In this document: one piece after another, positions 35,262-43,876 of the stretch
Layout: each line of letters begins with the position of its first letter
Position numbering within the stretch: the stretch's first letter is position 1
Assembly: GCF_030252345.1 (NCBI RefSeq)
Contig: NZ_CP126980.1
Coordinates: forward strand, 4,603,501 to 4,667,500
From: Actinoplanes oblitus
GTDB taxonomy: Bacteria > Actinomycetota > Actinomycetes > Mycobacteriales > Micromonosporaceae
DNA length: 64,000 bases
Direction of reading: 5' to 3'
Translations under genes and position numbers: made by a program
Notes under the pieces: generated by a model
Told to the model about the DNA's origin: nothing
The model's input: only the letters and a program-made list of their open reading frames with translations
Database searches by the model: none

Positions 35262-36791
35262 CTAGAGCTGGGTGACGGTGAAGTCCTTGAATTCCGCCTC
35301 CGCACCGCGGGCCGAGGGGTGCATCTCGACGGCGACGCCGACCGTGCCGGACCGCAGCGGTGCGGTGCTGTCGGTGGCTTCCAGCACCGGTCTGCCATTG
35401 GCCCACAGCACCAACTTCGTCGCGTTGCCGGCGGGCGCGGTGGTGCAGTCGGCCTGCAGTCGCACGCCGGCTCGCAGGTCGACTCCCGGCACGCGCCCGT
35501 CCGCGAGCGCTGGGAACTGCGGGTTCTCATCGACCATCTTCACGATGTGGGCCTCGCCGTCGGTCAGAAGGAGGTGGTAGGCGTCCCGGTCGCCGACGAC
35601 GCGGCACGTCACCCCGAACCAGGCCAGATCGTCGGGTGCCGACCACCGGGCCCACACCGAGATCCGGATGTTCGATGGCGCGGTGGGATACACCGCGGCC
35701 GCCGACCGTGGGCTGCTACCCCACAGCGATCCGGGTGTGCGGTTCTGGAAGCGGTAAGCGTCGGACATGTAATAGCCACCGTGGGAAGCGGCGGCGCCGT
35801 CGTCGGCCCAGCCGCCCTTCTTGGTGGTGAAATCGTCGTGGAACAGCACCGGACCCGCCGGGAGCGCTGACGCGGCTGCCGGTGCCGGCGAAGGGCTCGG
35901 CTGTGCCGAGTGACGCTGAGTGGCGGTGATGATGCCCGCGAGCAGTCCGCCGACGGTGAGGGCGGCAGCGGCCCACCGCCATCGCGTGCGGCGGGAAGGC
36001 CGTCCGGACACCGGCGGGGTCTCGGCGACCGGGCCGGTCGCGCGCCGTGCGATGTGCAGGCTGCCCTGCATGTCGAACATCCACTTGCTCGGCGTCTGGT
36101 GGGGGGTGATTTCCCGTACGCCCGTGTAGACGTAGTCGTATATCTCGTCGAGCGTCACGACGCCGTCGCCGTCCCGGTCGGCCGAACCGGTCTCCAGTCC
36201 GTGCACCAGCACGCTGGTGAAGACACTCGGGCCGGCCGTCCGGTCCGTCCCCTTGGTGAGCCGGTTCTCCTCGAAGGAGTACTCCATGGCGTTGGAGGAG
36301 GTGATCACCGCGCGCCCGCAGCCGCCGAACTGCTCATCGATGCCCACGTCCGCGGCGCCACGCGGTGTCAGGCCGCGCGCGAACGCGCCGGCGTAACAGC
36401 AGTCGAGAATCAGGACGATCCGACGAGACCGGCTACGGTTCATCTGCTGATTGAGGAACGCCGCGGACACACTCGTGGCGGCCAGGCGGTGCACCTTCGT
36501 GTTGGCGGCGGCCAGATGCAGCGTGCCGTCCTCGTCCTTGAGCCCGTGCCCGGAGAAGTAGACCAGTAGCACGTCGTCGCGGTCCCGGTCGGCGAAGAAG
36601 TCCTCCAGGGCCTCGCTGGCCGTGTGAGCCGGCTCGTTGCGCAGCTGCCGGACGTGAAATCCGCCGATGTCGCGGTCGCCCAGCACCCGGGCGAGCGCGT
36701 CCGCGTCGTGGCTGGGCGCTCGGAGACGACTCAGACCGGGGTCCTCGTACTCGTGGACGGCGATGATCAGCGCTTCCCGGCGGCCGCTCAC
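35262..36791 (-). CDS. Membrane-anchored caspase-like peptidase
   Basis: 509 residues. The N-terminal caspase domain (1-240) has the catalytic dyad in YFSGHG (H82) and DCCYAG (C131/C132). It also carries a complete EF-hand-type loop, DRDGDGVVTLDE (about 205-216), suggesting calcium control. Residues about 268-290 form a transmembrane helix (RWAAAALTVGGLLAGII). The outer C-terminal region (about 315-509) looks like a concanavalin/LamG-type beta-sandwich (DDFTTKKGGWADD, RISVWARWSAPDDLAW, GRPVLEATDS). The gene starts at GTG 36791, overlapping the stop of the EACC1 gene (GTGA). Caspases with EACC1 partners are effectors in actinobacterial biological-conflict systems. This layout implies sensing outside and proteolysis inside. 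Confidence 0.85.
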   Translation of the reverse strand: MSGRREALIIAVHEYEDPGLSRLRAPSHDADALARVLGDRDIGGFHVRQLRNEPAHTASEALEDFFADRDRDDVLLVYFSGHGLKDEDGTLHLAAANTKVHRLAATSVSAAFLNQQMNRSRSRRIVLILDCCYAGAFARGLTPRGAADVGIDEQFGGCGRAVITSSNAMEYSFEENRLTKGTDRTAGPSVFTSVLVHGLETGSADRDGDGVVTLDEIYDYVYTGVREITPHQTPSKWMFDMQGSLHIARRATGPVAETPPVSGRPSRRTRWRWAAAALTVGGLLAGIITATQRHSAQPSPSPAPAAASALPAGPVLFHDDFTTKKGGWADDGAAASHGGYYMSDAYRFQNRTPGSLWGSSPRSAAAVYPTAPSNIRISVWARWSAPDDLAWFGVTCRVVGDRDAYHLLLTDGEAHIVKMVDENPQFPALADGRVPGVDLRAGVRLQADCTTAPAGNATKLVLWANGRPVLEATDSTAPLRSGTVGVAVEMHPSARGAEAEFKDFTVTQL

Positions 36792-37147
36792 TCGCCCGTC
36801 CCGTGACGGCGCACCCAGGCATCGACGATTTGCTGCTGCTGGGCCGACGTCGCCCTGCCGAGGTCGAGGACATCGCCGTCGATCTCGACGCGGACGGCGC
36901 GGCCGAGCCGGCCGACCCAGCCTTGCACCGCCTCCAGCACCGTGGCCAGCACGTCCGGATGCGTAATGGCCACCGACAGCGCGGCCACCAGACCGTCCAC
37001 TGCCTTGCTGCCGGCCGGCGGCGGGACACGCGACAACGTCCTGGCGTCGGCAACGCCGGAATGGTCGAGCAACTCGCGCCGCAGACGGACCAGCGTCTCC
37101 TCGGCCTCACCCGGATCGGGATCCGTATCGACAATCGTCATCAACAT
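36788..37147 (-). CDS. EACC1-type (effector-associated constant component) small protein
   Basis: About 119 residues from ATG 37147 (LMTIVDTDPDPGEAEETLVR), with LRRELLDHSGVADARTLSRV, AVDGLVAALSVAITHPDVL and RAVRVEIDGDVLDLGRATS. This is the compact alpha/beta EACC1 protein described by comparative genomics next to caspase and trypsin effectors. The longer TTG start at 37183 is less likely. The gene overlaps the caspase by four bases. The role, coupling a sensor to the effector, is inferred from family context only. Confidence 0.75.
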   Translation of the reverse strand: MLMTIVDTDPDPGEAEETLVRLRRELLDHSGVADARTLSRVPPPAGSKAVDGLVAALSVAITHPDVLATVLEAVQGWVGRLGRAVRVEIDGDVLDLGRATSAQQQQIVDAWVRRHGTGE

Positions 37148-37430
37148 CGGGCCGGCCGTCCTTTCCAAGACAACGTCGGCCAAGGTAACCAGGATCGGCG
37201 GAGGGTGTCGGGGATTCCGCCCAATTCCACCTTCCTGGTCCTCTTCACCGGGGCCGTCGGCACCCGGCGTCGGTACGGCGATGTACGAGGCCCTTCGTGG
37301 TGCGGGCGGCAGCCGGAGGAGTTGACATCCGTTGCGACGATGTGCGGGGTGACGACGGTGAACTCGTCACACGGCGCGCGCGGGGGCGGGGCGTCATCAT
37401 CGCGGAGGTCGACATGATGGTCATGCGCCC

Positions 37431-38258
37431 ATGGTGAACCGGTCGAGGCGAGAGGCCTCGCGGGAGGAAGAGCTCATCCGGGCTCTCCAGCGGCCGCCGG
37501 AACCCATCGACGTGCGCGCTGTCCGGCGGTGGCGATGGGCGGAGGAGGGCTGGCGGGAGTGGCTGCGCCGGTCCACCACCGCCGTGGAGTTGTTCACCCG
37601 GCGACACGAGAGCGACGAGTACGAACACCTCTTGGGCGCGGGTGCCTACCGGGACCAGCTGGTGGAGGTGCTGTCCCGCGCTGCGCCCAGGGACTGCGCG
37701 GCCGCCGGTCTCGGCTGCACCCGGCGCCTCGACCGCGCCTGCCGCGAACCGGAGATCTGCTCCCAGGACCGTGCGGAGGGCCCCGACGAGCAGGTCGGTA
37801 GGGAGGGGCCGCTCCCCGGGGCCTGTGACTCGTTCTACCTGTCGCACCGCCACAGCCAGGTCTGGATCCAGTTCAGCGCCGGAGCCCGGCACCGCGCCGT
37901 GCTGTGGTCCGAGAGCCCGCAGGGCGGGACGCTGTGGGTCGACGGCACGCGGGTCGGTGAGGATCAGACGCTCGACGTGTCCGGGCAGTGGCTCGATGAT
38001 CGGTTCTACGCGGTGCGGGCGGACGGGCCCGTGGATCATCCGGCGCAGGACTACCAGATGGGAAACCTGGCTTCCCGGATCAAGTCCCTGCTGCTCCACG
38101 ACGCCGAGCAGTCCAGAACGCGGCTGCTCGTGCCGGGTCCCGACGAGGCCTGGACCTGTCCCTGGATCGTCAGCGACGGGCGCACACTGCTGGTTTACGC
38201 GCACGACGACGACGTCAGGAGCGGAATCCCGCCGACCCGGATCCTGCCGGTCGGATGA
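37431..38258 (+). CDS. Conserved-looking hypothetical protein
   Basis: 275 residues, soluble, rich in Arg and Trp at the N-terminus (RAVRRWRWAEEGWREWLRRS) with five Cys (CAAAGLGC, CREPEIC, ACDSFY). The C-terminal half has alternating beta-like segments (SQVWIQFSAGARHRAVLW, GGTLWVDGTRVG, WIVSDGRTLLVYAH). No family recognised. Codon bias is that of a real gene. It sits between the EACC1/caspase pair and another unknown gene, so it could belong to the conflict island. Confidence 0.6.
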   Translation: MVNRSRREASREEELIRALQRPPEPIDVRAVRRWRWAEEGWREWLRRSTTAVELFTRRHESDEYEHLLGAGAYRDQLVEVLSRAAPRDCAAAGLGCTRRLDRACREPEICSQDRAEGPDEQVGREGPLPGACDSFYLSHRHSQVWIQFSAGARHRAVLWSESPQGGTLWVDGTRVGEDQTLDVSGQWLDDRFYAVRADGPVDHPAQDYQMGNLASRIKSLLLHDAEQSRTRLLVPGPDEAWTCPWIVSDGRTLLVYAHDDDVRSGIPPTRILPVG

Positions 38259-38339
38259 CCGACCTCTCCCGAGGGCGGCAGGCGAGCGTCAGCCCGGCCG
38301 CCGGCGTTCCGTCGGATGATCTCCGTGCGTGGCGTGCCG

Positions 38340-38702
38340 CTATTCAGCCAGCCACGACAGGGACGGCGCGGGGGACTCCCGCAGGGTCGCGTCGCGGATC
38401 TGCCAGGTGACCGCTCCGCCGCGCTCGTCGGTGATCAGGAACAGACCGCGAGGACGGTCACCGTCCTCGTCGACAGCGGGCAGGGCGGCCAGTTCGGCGA
38501 GCTGTGCGCGTAGCCAGGGCAGCTGACCTTCCCGGAGGTCACCGCCGTAGAAGAGGTACCGCGTCCAGTTGACCGGATGTGCGGGGAAGGCCCAGCCACC
38601 GGAGTAGTGCCCGTCCTCGTGCCGCCGGAGGACCTCCTCGGCGCTGGCCCGCTGCTCGGCATCGATTTCGATCCAGCCGCGAGCCGACACGTACATCCCC
38701 AT
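38340..38702 (-). CDS. Small hypothetical protein
   Basis: 120 residues, no signal or membrane segment: MYVSARGWIEIDAEQRASAE, HYSGGWAFPAHPVNW, YLFYGGDLREGQLPWLRAQL, GLFLITDERGGAVTWQIRDA. The pattern is that of a compact alpha/beta protein like immunity or toxin-associated proteins of actinobacteria, but I cannot name a family. ATG 38702 or 38696 is the start. Confidence 0.6.
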   Translation of the reverse strand: MGMYVSARGWIEIDAEQRASAEEVLRRHEDGHYSGGWAFPAHPVNWTRYLFYGGDLREGQLPWLRAQLAELAALPAVDEDGDRPRGLFLITDERGGAVTWQIRDATLRESPAPSLSWLAE

Positions 38703-38826
38703 GACGGACGACAGTACCGAGTCCTCCTCGGCGGCCGATCGTGCGCGCCGGGCGGGAGCGGCCCGCGCTCGGTTCGCCTTCGCTGGTTAAGCTGGGCCGG
38801 CCAGGCCGGCACGCGGTGGGAGGGCT

Positions 38827-40041
38827 GTGGAACAGAGCACGGCCCTCGCGGCCCGGGTGGACCATTGGGCTCGGGTCCGTCCGCTGCTGGTGGACGGGCT
38901 CCTCGCCGGCTTGATCTGGCTGGTCTTCGGCCTGTTGAGCGTTCTCGTCGGCGGGTTGACAGGTCTTGTGGTCGCCAGCGCGACAATCCTTCCGCTCGCC
39001 GTGCGGCGCCGATGGCCGACCGCCGTGCTGGCGTGGTCGGTCGCGATCTTCGTGATCCAGCTCGGGGTGCTGCCTATTCCGTTGCCGGGCAACATCGCCC
39101 AGGCCCTGGTGATTTTCACGGTCGCCGCGCACGTGGCGTCGCTGCCGGTCCGGCTGTGCGCGCTGGGCACGGCGCTGGCGGGCAGTCTGGCGGCCGGCTT
39201 CCGGTGGAGCACCGAGCCGGAGTACACCCGCAACGCCCTGGTCATCGCCGCGTTCCTGGCCATCTTCGCCGGCTTGATCTGGCTGATCGGGAACGTCGTG
39301 CGCGGTCGCGAGACCAACACGAGGGCGCTGCGCGAGGCCTACGCGAAGCTGGCGGAGAGTCAGCGGCAGCGGGAGCGGTTCCTGGCGCAGCGGGAGCGGG
39401 TCGCGGCCGCCCGGGAGATCCACGACATCGTCGCCCATTCGCTGACCGTCGTCATCGTGCAGGCCGATGGGGCCGAGTACGCCGCCGAGCATGCGCAGCC
39501 ATGGGACCGTACGGATGCCCGGACGGTCCTCGCCACCATCGCGCGAACGGCGCGGACCGCGCTGAGCGAGGTGCGCGACGTCATCGACGTGCTCCGCGAT
39601 CCGGAAGCGGCGGACGACCCGGCCGGGTCGTCGGTCGGGCTCGCCGACCTGGGGCAGCTCGTCGCGGCGGTCCGGGCGGCCGGGCTGCCGGTCGAGGTCC
39701 ACGCCGACCCCGCGGTATTCGAGGAGACGCCGGCCGCGGTGGGCTTCGCCGTGCTCCGCGTGGTCCGGGAGGCGCTGACCAACGTGCTCAAGCATGCCGG
39801 GGCCCAGGCCACGGCGAGGGTGGTCGTCGAACGAGAACCGGCGGCCGTTCGGGTGCACGTCGAGGACGACGGTGTGGGCCGCGATGACGGCGTGGCCCCG
39901 GCCGGGCCTGGTCACGGCCTCGCCGGGATGCGGGAGCGGTTGCGCGCCCTGGACGGTGTCGTGCTGGCCGGTCCGCGCCCGAGCGGCGGCTTCGGTGTCG
40001 AGGCCACCATCCCGGTCGCGGCCCGGAGCGCCCGGCGATGA
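38827..40041 (+). CDS. NarL-type sensor histidine kinase
   Basis: 404 residues: five to six N-terminal transmembrane helices (LLVDGLLAGLIWLVFGLLSV to LVIAAFLAIFAGLIWLIGNV), then the HisKA_3 box REIHDIVAHSLTVVIVQADG with the phospho-acceptor His, then the ATPase N box EALTNVLKHA and G boxes DDGVGRDD and GHGLAGMRERL. Start GTG 38827 follows GGGAGG. It overlaps the response regulator by four bases, forming a two-component system; the signal is unknown. Confidence 0.93.
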   Translation: MEQSTALAARVDHWARVRPLLVDGLLAGLIWLVFGLLSVLVGGLTGLVVASATILPLAVRRRWPTAVLAWSVAIFVIQLGVLPIPLPGNIAQALVIFTVAAHVASLPVRLCALGTALAGSLAAGFRWSTEPEYTRNALVIAAFLAIFAGLIWLIGNVVRGRETNTRALREAYAKLAESQRQRERFLAQRERVAAAREIHDIVAHSLTVVIVQADGAEYAAEHAQPWDRTDARTVLATIARTARTALSEVRDVIDVLRDPEAADDPAGSSVGLADLGQLVAAVRAAGLPVEVHADPAVFEETPAAVGFAVLRVVREALTNVLKHAGAQATARVVVEREPAAVRVHVEDDGVGRDDGVAPAGPGHGLAGMRERLRALDGVVLAGPRPSGGFGVEATIPVAARSARR

Positions 40042-40742
40042 GGCCTGCCGAGCCGATCCGGGTCTTTCTCGTCGACGATCAGGAACTCGTCCGCGCCGGT
40101 TTCGCGATGATCCTGAGCGCGACCCCGGACCTGCGGGTGGTCGGGTCGGTCGGCGGCGGGCAGGCCGCACTCGAGGCGCTGCGGCAGCCCGAGCACCGCG
40201 CCGACGTCGTTCTGATGGACATTCGCATGCCCGGGCTCGACGGGGTGGAGACCACCAGGCGATTGCTCGCCGGGGAGGATCCGCCGCGGGTCGTCATGCT
40301 GACGACCTTCGAGTCCGACGACCTGCTCGTCGCCGCCCTGCGGGCTGGGGCGTCCGGATATCTGGTCAAGGACGCCGGCCCGGCCGAACTGCTGAGCGCG
40401 ATCCGGGCCGCGGCGGCCGGCGACTCGCCCGTCTCCCCCCGGCTCGTCCGTCGGCTGATCGACTCGTTCGTCCTCGTGGCGCCGGCCGCGTCCCCCGGCG
40501 ACCGGCCGTCCGCCGCACCGTCCACCCTGGCGCGGCTCACCGTCCGCGAGCGTGAGATCCTCGCGGCGATCGGGCTGGGACTGACCAACGTCGAGATCGC
40601 CGCGCGACTGCACGTGGCGGAGTCCACCGTCAAGACCCACGTCGGCTCGGTGCTGCGCAAGCTGGAGGTGCGCGACCGGGTGCAGGCCGTCATCCTCGCC
40701 CAGACGCTGGGACTGGCAGACGGTTCGCGCGCGCCCGGCTGA
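40038..40742 (+). CDS. LuxR/NarL-family response regulator
   Basis: 234 residues: receiver domain with VFLVDDQELVRAGF, phospho-acceptor Asp in VVLMDIRMPGLDGVE, and VVMLTTFESDD; Lys in YLVKDAGPAEL. The C-terminal LuxR helix-turn-helix is LTVREREILAAIGLGLTNVE and ARLHVAESTVKTHVGSVLRK. ATG 40038 overlaps the kinase stop (ATGA). Targets are unknown; the convergent CPBP gene overlaps its 3' end by 53 bp. Confidence 0.94.
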   Translation: MRPAEPIRVFLVDDQELVRAGFAMILSATPDLRVVGSVGGGQAALEALRQPEHRADVVLMDIRMPGLDGVETTRRLLAGEDPPRVVMLTTFESDDLLVAALRAGASGYLVKDAGPAELLSAIRAAAAGDSPVSPRLVRRLIDSFVLVAPAASPGDRPSAAPSTLARLTVREREILAAIGLGLTNVEIAARLHVAESTVKTHVGSVLRKLEVRDRVQAVILAQTLGLADGSRAPG

Positions 40743-41559
40743 CTCCGACCGCGACAGCGCACGCGGCGGTGCCGAGGAGCACGAACAGCCCCGAGTCGCC
40801 GCTGAGGTATTCGTCGACCACCACCGGCTGCTCGGTGGCGATCGGAATGGTCAGCGCGGCGAAGGTGGCATTGTGCGCGAAGTGGGCCAGCACGGCCGGC
40901 CACACGCTGGCGGACACGGTCCGCAGGTAGCCGATCAGGAACGAGAACGCGAGCACGGAGCCGCCGAACAACGTGAGAACCACGGCCCGGTTCCCGCCGC
41001 TGTGGTAGTTCGGCGTGAAGAGGATGTACGGCAGGTGCCAGCCGATCCAGACGACGCCGACGGTGAGCATCGCCGCCCGTTCGCCCAGAAAGGACAACCG
41101 CGGCTGCAGGTAGCCGCGCCAGCCGATCTCCTCCGCGAACGCCAGGATCGGGCCGGCGACGCACAGCGCGAGCACGTCGGCCAGCCACGGTCCCCGCGGG
41201 GCAGCGAACCGCGCGAAGCCGAACGCCACGACCCCCACGGTCGCGAGCAGGCAGACTCCGGCGGTGGTGGCGATCGCCACCGGCCAGTACCGCAGGCCGA
41301 GCCGGCCCAGCCCGAGCCGGCGCCAGCCGTCACGCGCATAGCCCTCGCGGGTGACGACCAGGAGCATGAGCAGCACCACGAGCAGCGGCGAGAACGCCAG
41401 GATCAACCCATCGGCGATGGTGGCGGTGCCCAGCGAGGCACCTAGGACCAGCAGGACGAAGACGATCGAAGCGGTGCGATCGGAGAGCGTGGCGAACACG
41501 GACGGACCTGCTTTCGGTAAGGGTCCGCCCAGTGTCGTGAAGTATCCGCTCACCGCCAT
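40690..41559 (-). CDS. CPBP (CAAX-like) intramembrane metalloprotease
   Basis: 289 residues with about eight hydrophobic segments. The Abi/CPBP catalytic motifs are all present: EEIGWRGYLQPRL (EExxxR), GWHLPYILF (FxxxH type) and HFAHNATFA. Such enzymes act in the membrane as glutamic-type proteases in prenyl-protein processing, bacteriocin immunity or signalling; the substrate here is unknown. It is convergent with, and overlaps, the response regulator by 53 bp. Confidence 0.88.
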   Translation of the reverse strand: MAVSGYFTTLGGPLPKAGPSVFATLSDRTASIVFVLLVLGASLGTATIADGLILAFSPLLVVLLMLLVVTREGYARDGWRRLGLGRLGLRYWPVAIATTAGVCLLATVGVVAFGFARFAAPRGPWLADVLALCVAGPILAFAEEIGWRGYLQPRLSFLGERAAMLTVGVVWIGWHLPYILFTPNYHSGGNRAVVLTLFGGSVLAFSFLIGYLRTVSASVWPAVLAHFAHNATFAALTIPIATEQPVVVDEYLSGDSGLFVLLGTAACAVAVGVSRARANRLPVPASGRG

Positions 41560-41670
41560 CCACCTACGATCGGAACCCCGCGGGCTCGCCGCGCAGCGCC
41601 TCCGTCCCAGGTACTAGCACCAAGGTCGCACCCGGCGGTGGCCTCCTGCCGGCGGAGCGAGAGATCAGCG

Positions 41671-42636
41671 TCAGAGCAGGACGACGGCTCGGCCGTTCAG
41701 GGTGCCGGCCGCCAGGCTCTCGTACGCCTCGGCGGCCCTCTCGAACGGGAACTCCCGCACCTGATTGCGGATCAGCCCGGCATCGGCCAGCGCGATCACC
41801 TCCTGCGCGTCGGCGATCGAGCCGCCCTGGAAGGTGAAGACCTCGCCGTCGCGGGGCAGCGTCCCGAACCACTGCCGGTCCAGCCGGCCGCCGCCCGAGC
41901 CGACCAGCCCGTACGCCCCGCCGGGCCGGACCGCCGCGAGCCCGGCGGCGATGGTCTCGTCGGTGCCGACGAAGTCCAGCACGGCGTCGGCCCGCTCGTG
42001 CAGTTCCGCCGTCGCCTGGTGCGCGCCGACCGACTCCGCGTACGCCCGGCGGTGCGCGTCGACGTCGACGGCCACCACCCGGGCGCCGGTCAGGATCCGC
42101 AGGAACTGCACCGCGAACGCGCCGAGCCCGCCCGCGCCCAGCACCACCGCCGTGCCGCCCGGTGCGATCCGGGGCCGGGCCCGGCGTACCGCGTGGTAGG
42201 CGGTGGCGCCCGCGTCGGTCAGCGGCCCGGCGTGCCGCGGATCCAGCCCGCCCAGGGTCAGCACCGCGCGCCGGTCGGCGACGACGTAGTCGGCCAGCCC
42301 GCCGTCCGCGCCGTAGCCGCGCCCGGTCGTCCCGCGCGGGCAGGCGTTGTCCAGCCCGCGCACGCAGAGCCGGCAGGTGCCGCAGGAGGTGGCCGCGACC
42401 AGCGCCACGGCGGTCCCGTCGGGCAGCCAGCCGGCCGTCTCGTGGCCCAGGGTGAACGGCATCCGCCAGCCGAGCCGCTCGCCGGCCGCCCGGGGCATCT
42501 GCCGCATGGTGAGGTCGGAGCGGCACAGGCCGCACCCGGCGACCCGGACCAGCACCTGCCCGGGCCCGGGTACCGGCTCGGCCACCTCGCAGTGCTCCGG
42601 CGGGGCGCCCCAGGCCGTCATCCGATACGCGCGCAT
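41671..42636 (-). CDS. Zinc-dependent alcohol dehydrogenase of the sterol regulon
   Basis: 321 residues from ATG 42636 (MRAYRMTAWGAPPE). Catalytic zinc ligands are in AGCGLCRSDL and LGHETAG; the structural zinc Cys cluster is TSCGTCRLCVRGLDNAC. The Rossmann motif is VVLGAGGLGAFAVQF with an acidic residue in VVAVDVD, indicating NAD+. The longer frame to 42765 is rejected because it crosses both KstR boxes. A perfect KstR box stands 11 bases upstream. It could oxidise the C26 alcohol produced by CYP125 to the aldehyde; that role is inferred. Confidence 0.87.
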   Translation of the reverse strand: MRAYRMTAWGAPPEHCEVAEPVPGPGQVLVRVAGCGLCRSDLTMRQMPRAAGERLGWRMPFTLGHETAGWLPDGTAVALVAATSCGTCRLCVRGLDNACPRGTTGRGYGADGGLADYVVADRRAVLTLGGLDPRHAGPLTDAGATAYHAVRRARPRIAPGGTAVVLGAGGLGAFAVQFLRILTGARVVAVDVDAHRRAYAESVGAHQATAELHERADAVLDFVGTDETIAAGLAAVRPGGAYGLVGSGGGRLDRQWFGTLPRDGEVFTFQGGSIADAQEVIALADAGLIRNQVREFPFERAAEAYESLAAGTLNGRAVVLL

Positions 42637-42647
42637 GCCCCTCAGAG

Positions 42648-42661
42648 TGAAACGTGTTCCA
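42648..42661. promoter_or_regulatory. KstR operator upstream of alcohol dehydrogenase
   Basis: TGAAACGTGTTCCA fits TnnAACnnGTTnnA completely, 11 bases upstream of the dehydrogenase ATG. Confidence 0.85.
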
Positions 42662-42692
42662 CCTATGGTCAAGGCGACGATTGACCAGAAAA

Positions 42693-42706
42693 TAGAACGC
42701 GTTCTA
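42693..42706. promoter_or_regulatory. KstR operator upstream of DUF1214-SDR-sulfotransferase operon
   Basis: TAGAACGCGTTCTA is a perfect palindrome and a full match to TnnAACnnGTTnnA, nine bases before GTG 42716. Confidence 0.9.
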
Positions 42707-42715
42707 GCATGAGTC

Positions 42716-43873
42716 GTGATTACCCAGCCGTTCGCCGACGCCATCGCGCGGGCCGAGCGCGTCATCGCCGAGGCACCGCACGTCAGCGGCGCGCAGGACC
42801 TGATCGAGGGCTACGACTACCTGGCCGGCGGCATCCGGGCGTCCCTGCAGATGGCGTGGGCCTACGACCGCGACTATCCCTACTTCGTGCGCTCCACCGG
42901 GCCGTACACCAAAATGGGTCTGGATAATCCGGACACGCTCTACTTTCACGCGTGGCTGCGCGACGACGCCACATACGTGGTGACCGGCCGCCGGGGCAGC
43001 ACCGCCGACCTGAGCTTCCAGATCCTCGACGGGTCCTACTCCCCGGTCGAGGTCCCGGGCAGCCTCGCCGCCTTCGACGACCGCGAGATCGACATCGCGC
43101 CCGACGGCACCTTCGAGATCCGGTTCGGGCCGGGCCTGTCCGGGCGCAACGCGGTCCCGCTGGCACCCGGCTCGGCCATGCTGGTGGTCCGCGAGGTCTT
43201 CAGCGACTGGGCGAGCGAGCAGCCCGGGACGCTGCGCATCCAGCGGGCCGACCGGATCGGTTCGGCGCCGCCGCCACCCACCGAGGACACCCAGACCAGA
43301 CGGTACGCGGTGGCCGCCAAGATGCTCGTCGGCCGGATACACACCTTCCTGGCCTTCGCCGAGCGCTTCTACCTCAACCTGCCGGTCAACACGCTCACCC
43401 CGCCCCGGCTCACCCCCGGCGGCCTGGCCACGCAGTACTCCTCGGCCGGCCACTACGCGCTCGGCGACGACCAGGCCATGGTGGTCACCGTCCCGGTCGC
43501 CGGCGCCCCCTATCAGGGCCTGCAGCTGGGCAGCATGTGGTACGTCTCGCTGGACTACGCCAACCACCAGACCAGCCTCACCGTCCCGCAGGCGCGGGTC
43601 GACCCGGACGGCATGATCCGGTACGTGATCAGCGAGCGCGACCCCGGCGTGGCCAACTGGATCGAGCGCACCGGTCACGACCGCGGCTACGTGCAACTGC
43701 GCTGGCAGCGGCTGTCCCGCGCGCTCACCGAGGCGGACGGGCCGCGCACCGAGGTGGTCGCCGTCGACGACCTGCCCAAGCAGCTGCCCTACCACGAGCC
43801 GATCGGCCCGGCGGCGTGGCGGCAGCGGATCGCCGCCCGGCAGGCCGCCACCGCGGCCCGGATGCTGGGCTGA
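42716..43873 (+). CDS. DUF1214-type protein of the sterol regulon (Rv3531c-like)
   Basis: 385 residues: DLIEGYDYLAGGIRASLQMA, TGPYTKMGLDNPDTLYFHAW, GSYSPVEVPG, GLQLGSMWYVSLDYANHQTS and RYVISERDPGVANWIERTGH. These are the conserved blocks of DUF1214-containing proteins, whose reaction is unknown. Gene order and content (this protein, an SDR, a sulfotransferase-like protein) equal Rv3531c-Rv3530c-Rv3529c, which belong to the KstR regulon in mycobacteria. Start GTG 42716, nine bases behind a perfect KstR box. Confidence 0.85.
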   Translation: MITQPFADAIARAERVIAEAPHVSGAQDLIEGYDYLAGGIRASLQMAWAYDRDYPYFVRSTGPYTKMGLDNPDTLYFHAWLRDDATYVVTGRRGSTADLSFQILDGSYSPVEVPGSLAAFDDREIDIAPDGTFEIRFGPGLSGRNAVPLAPGSAMLVVREVFSDWASEQPGTLRIQRADRIGSAPPPPTEDTQTRRYAVAAKMLVGRIHTFLAFAERFYLNLPVNTLTPPRLTPGGLATQYSSAGHYALGDDQAMVVTVPVAGAPYQGLQLGSMWYVSLDYANHQTSLTVPQARVDPDGMIRYVISERDPGVANWIERTGHDRGYVQLRWQRLSRALTEADGPRTEVVAVDDLPKQLPYHEPIGPAAWRQRIAARQAATAARMLG

Positions 43874-43876
43874 GCC

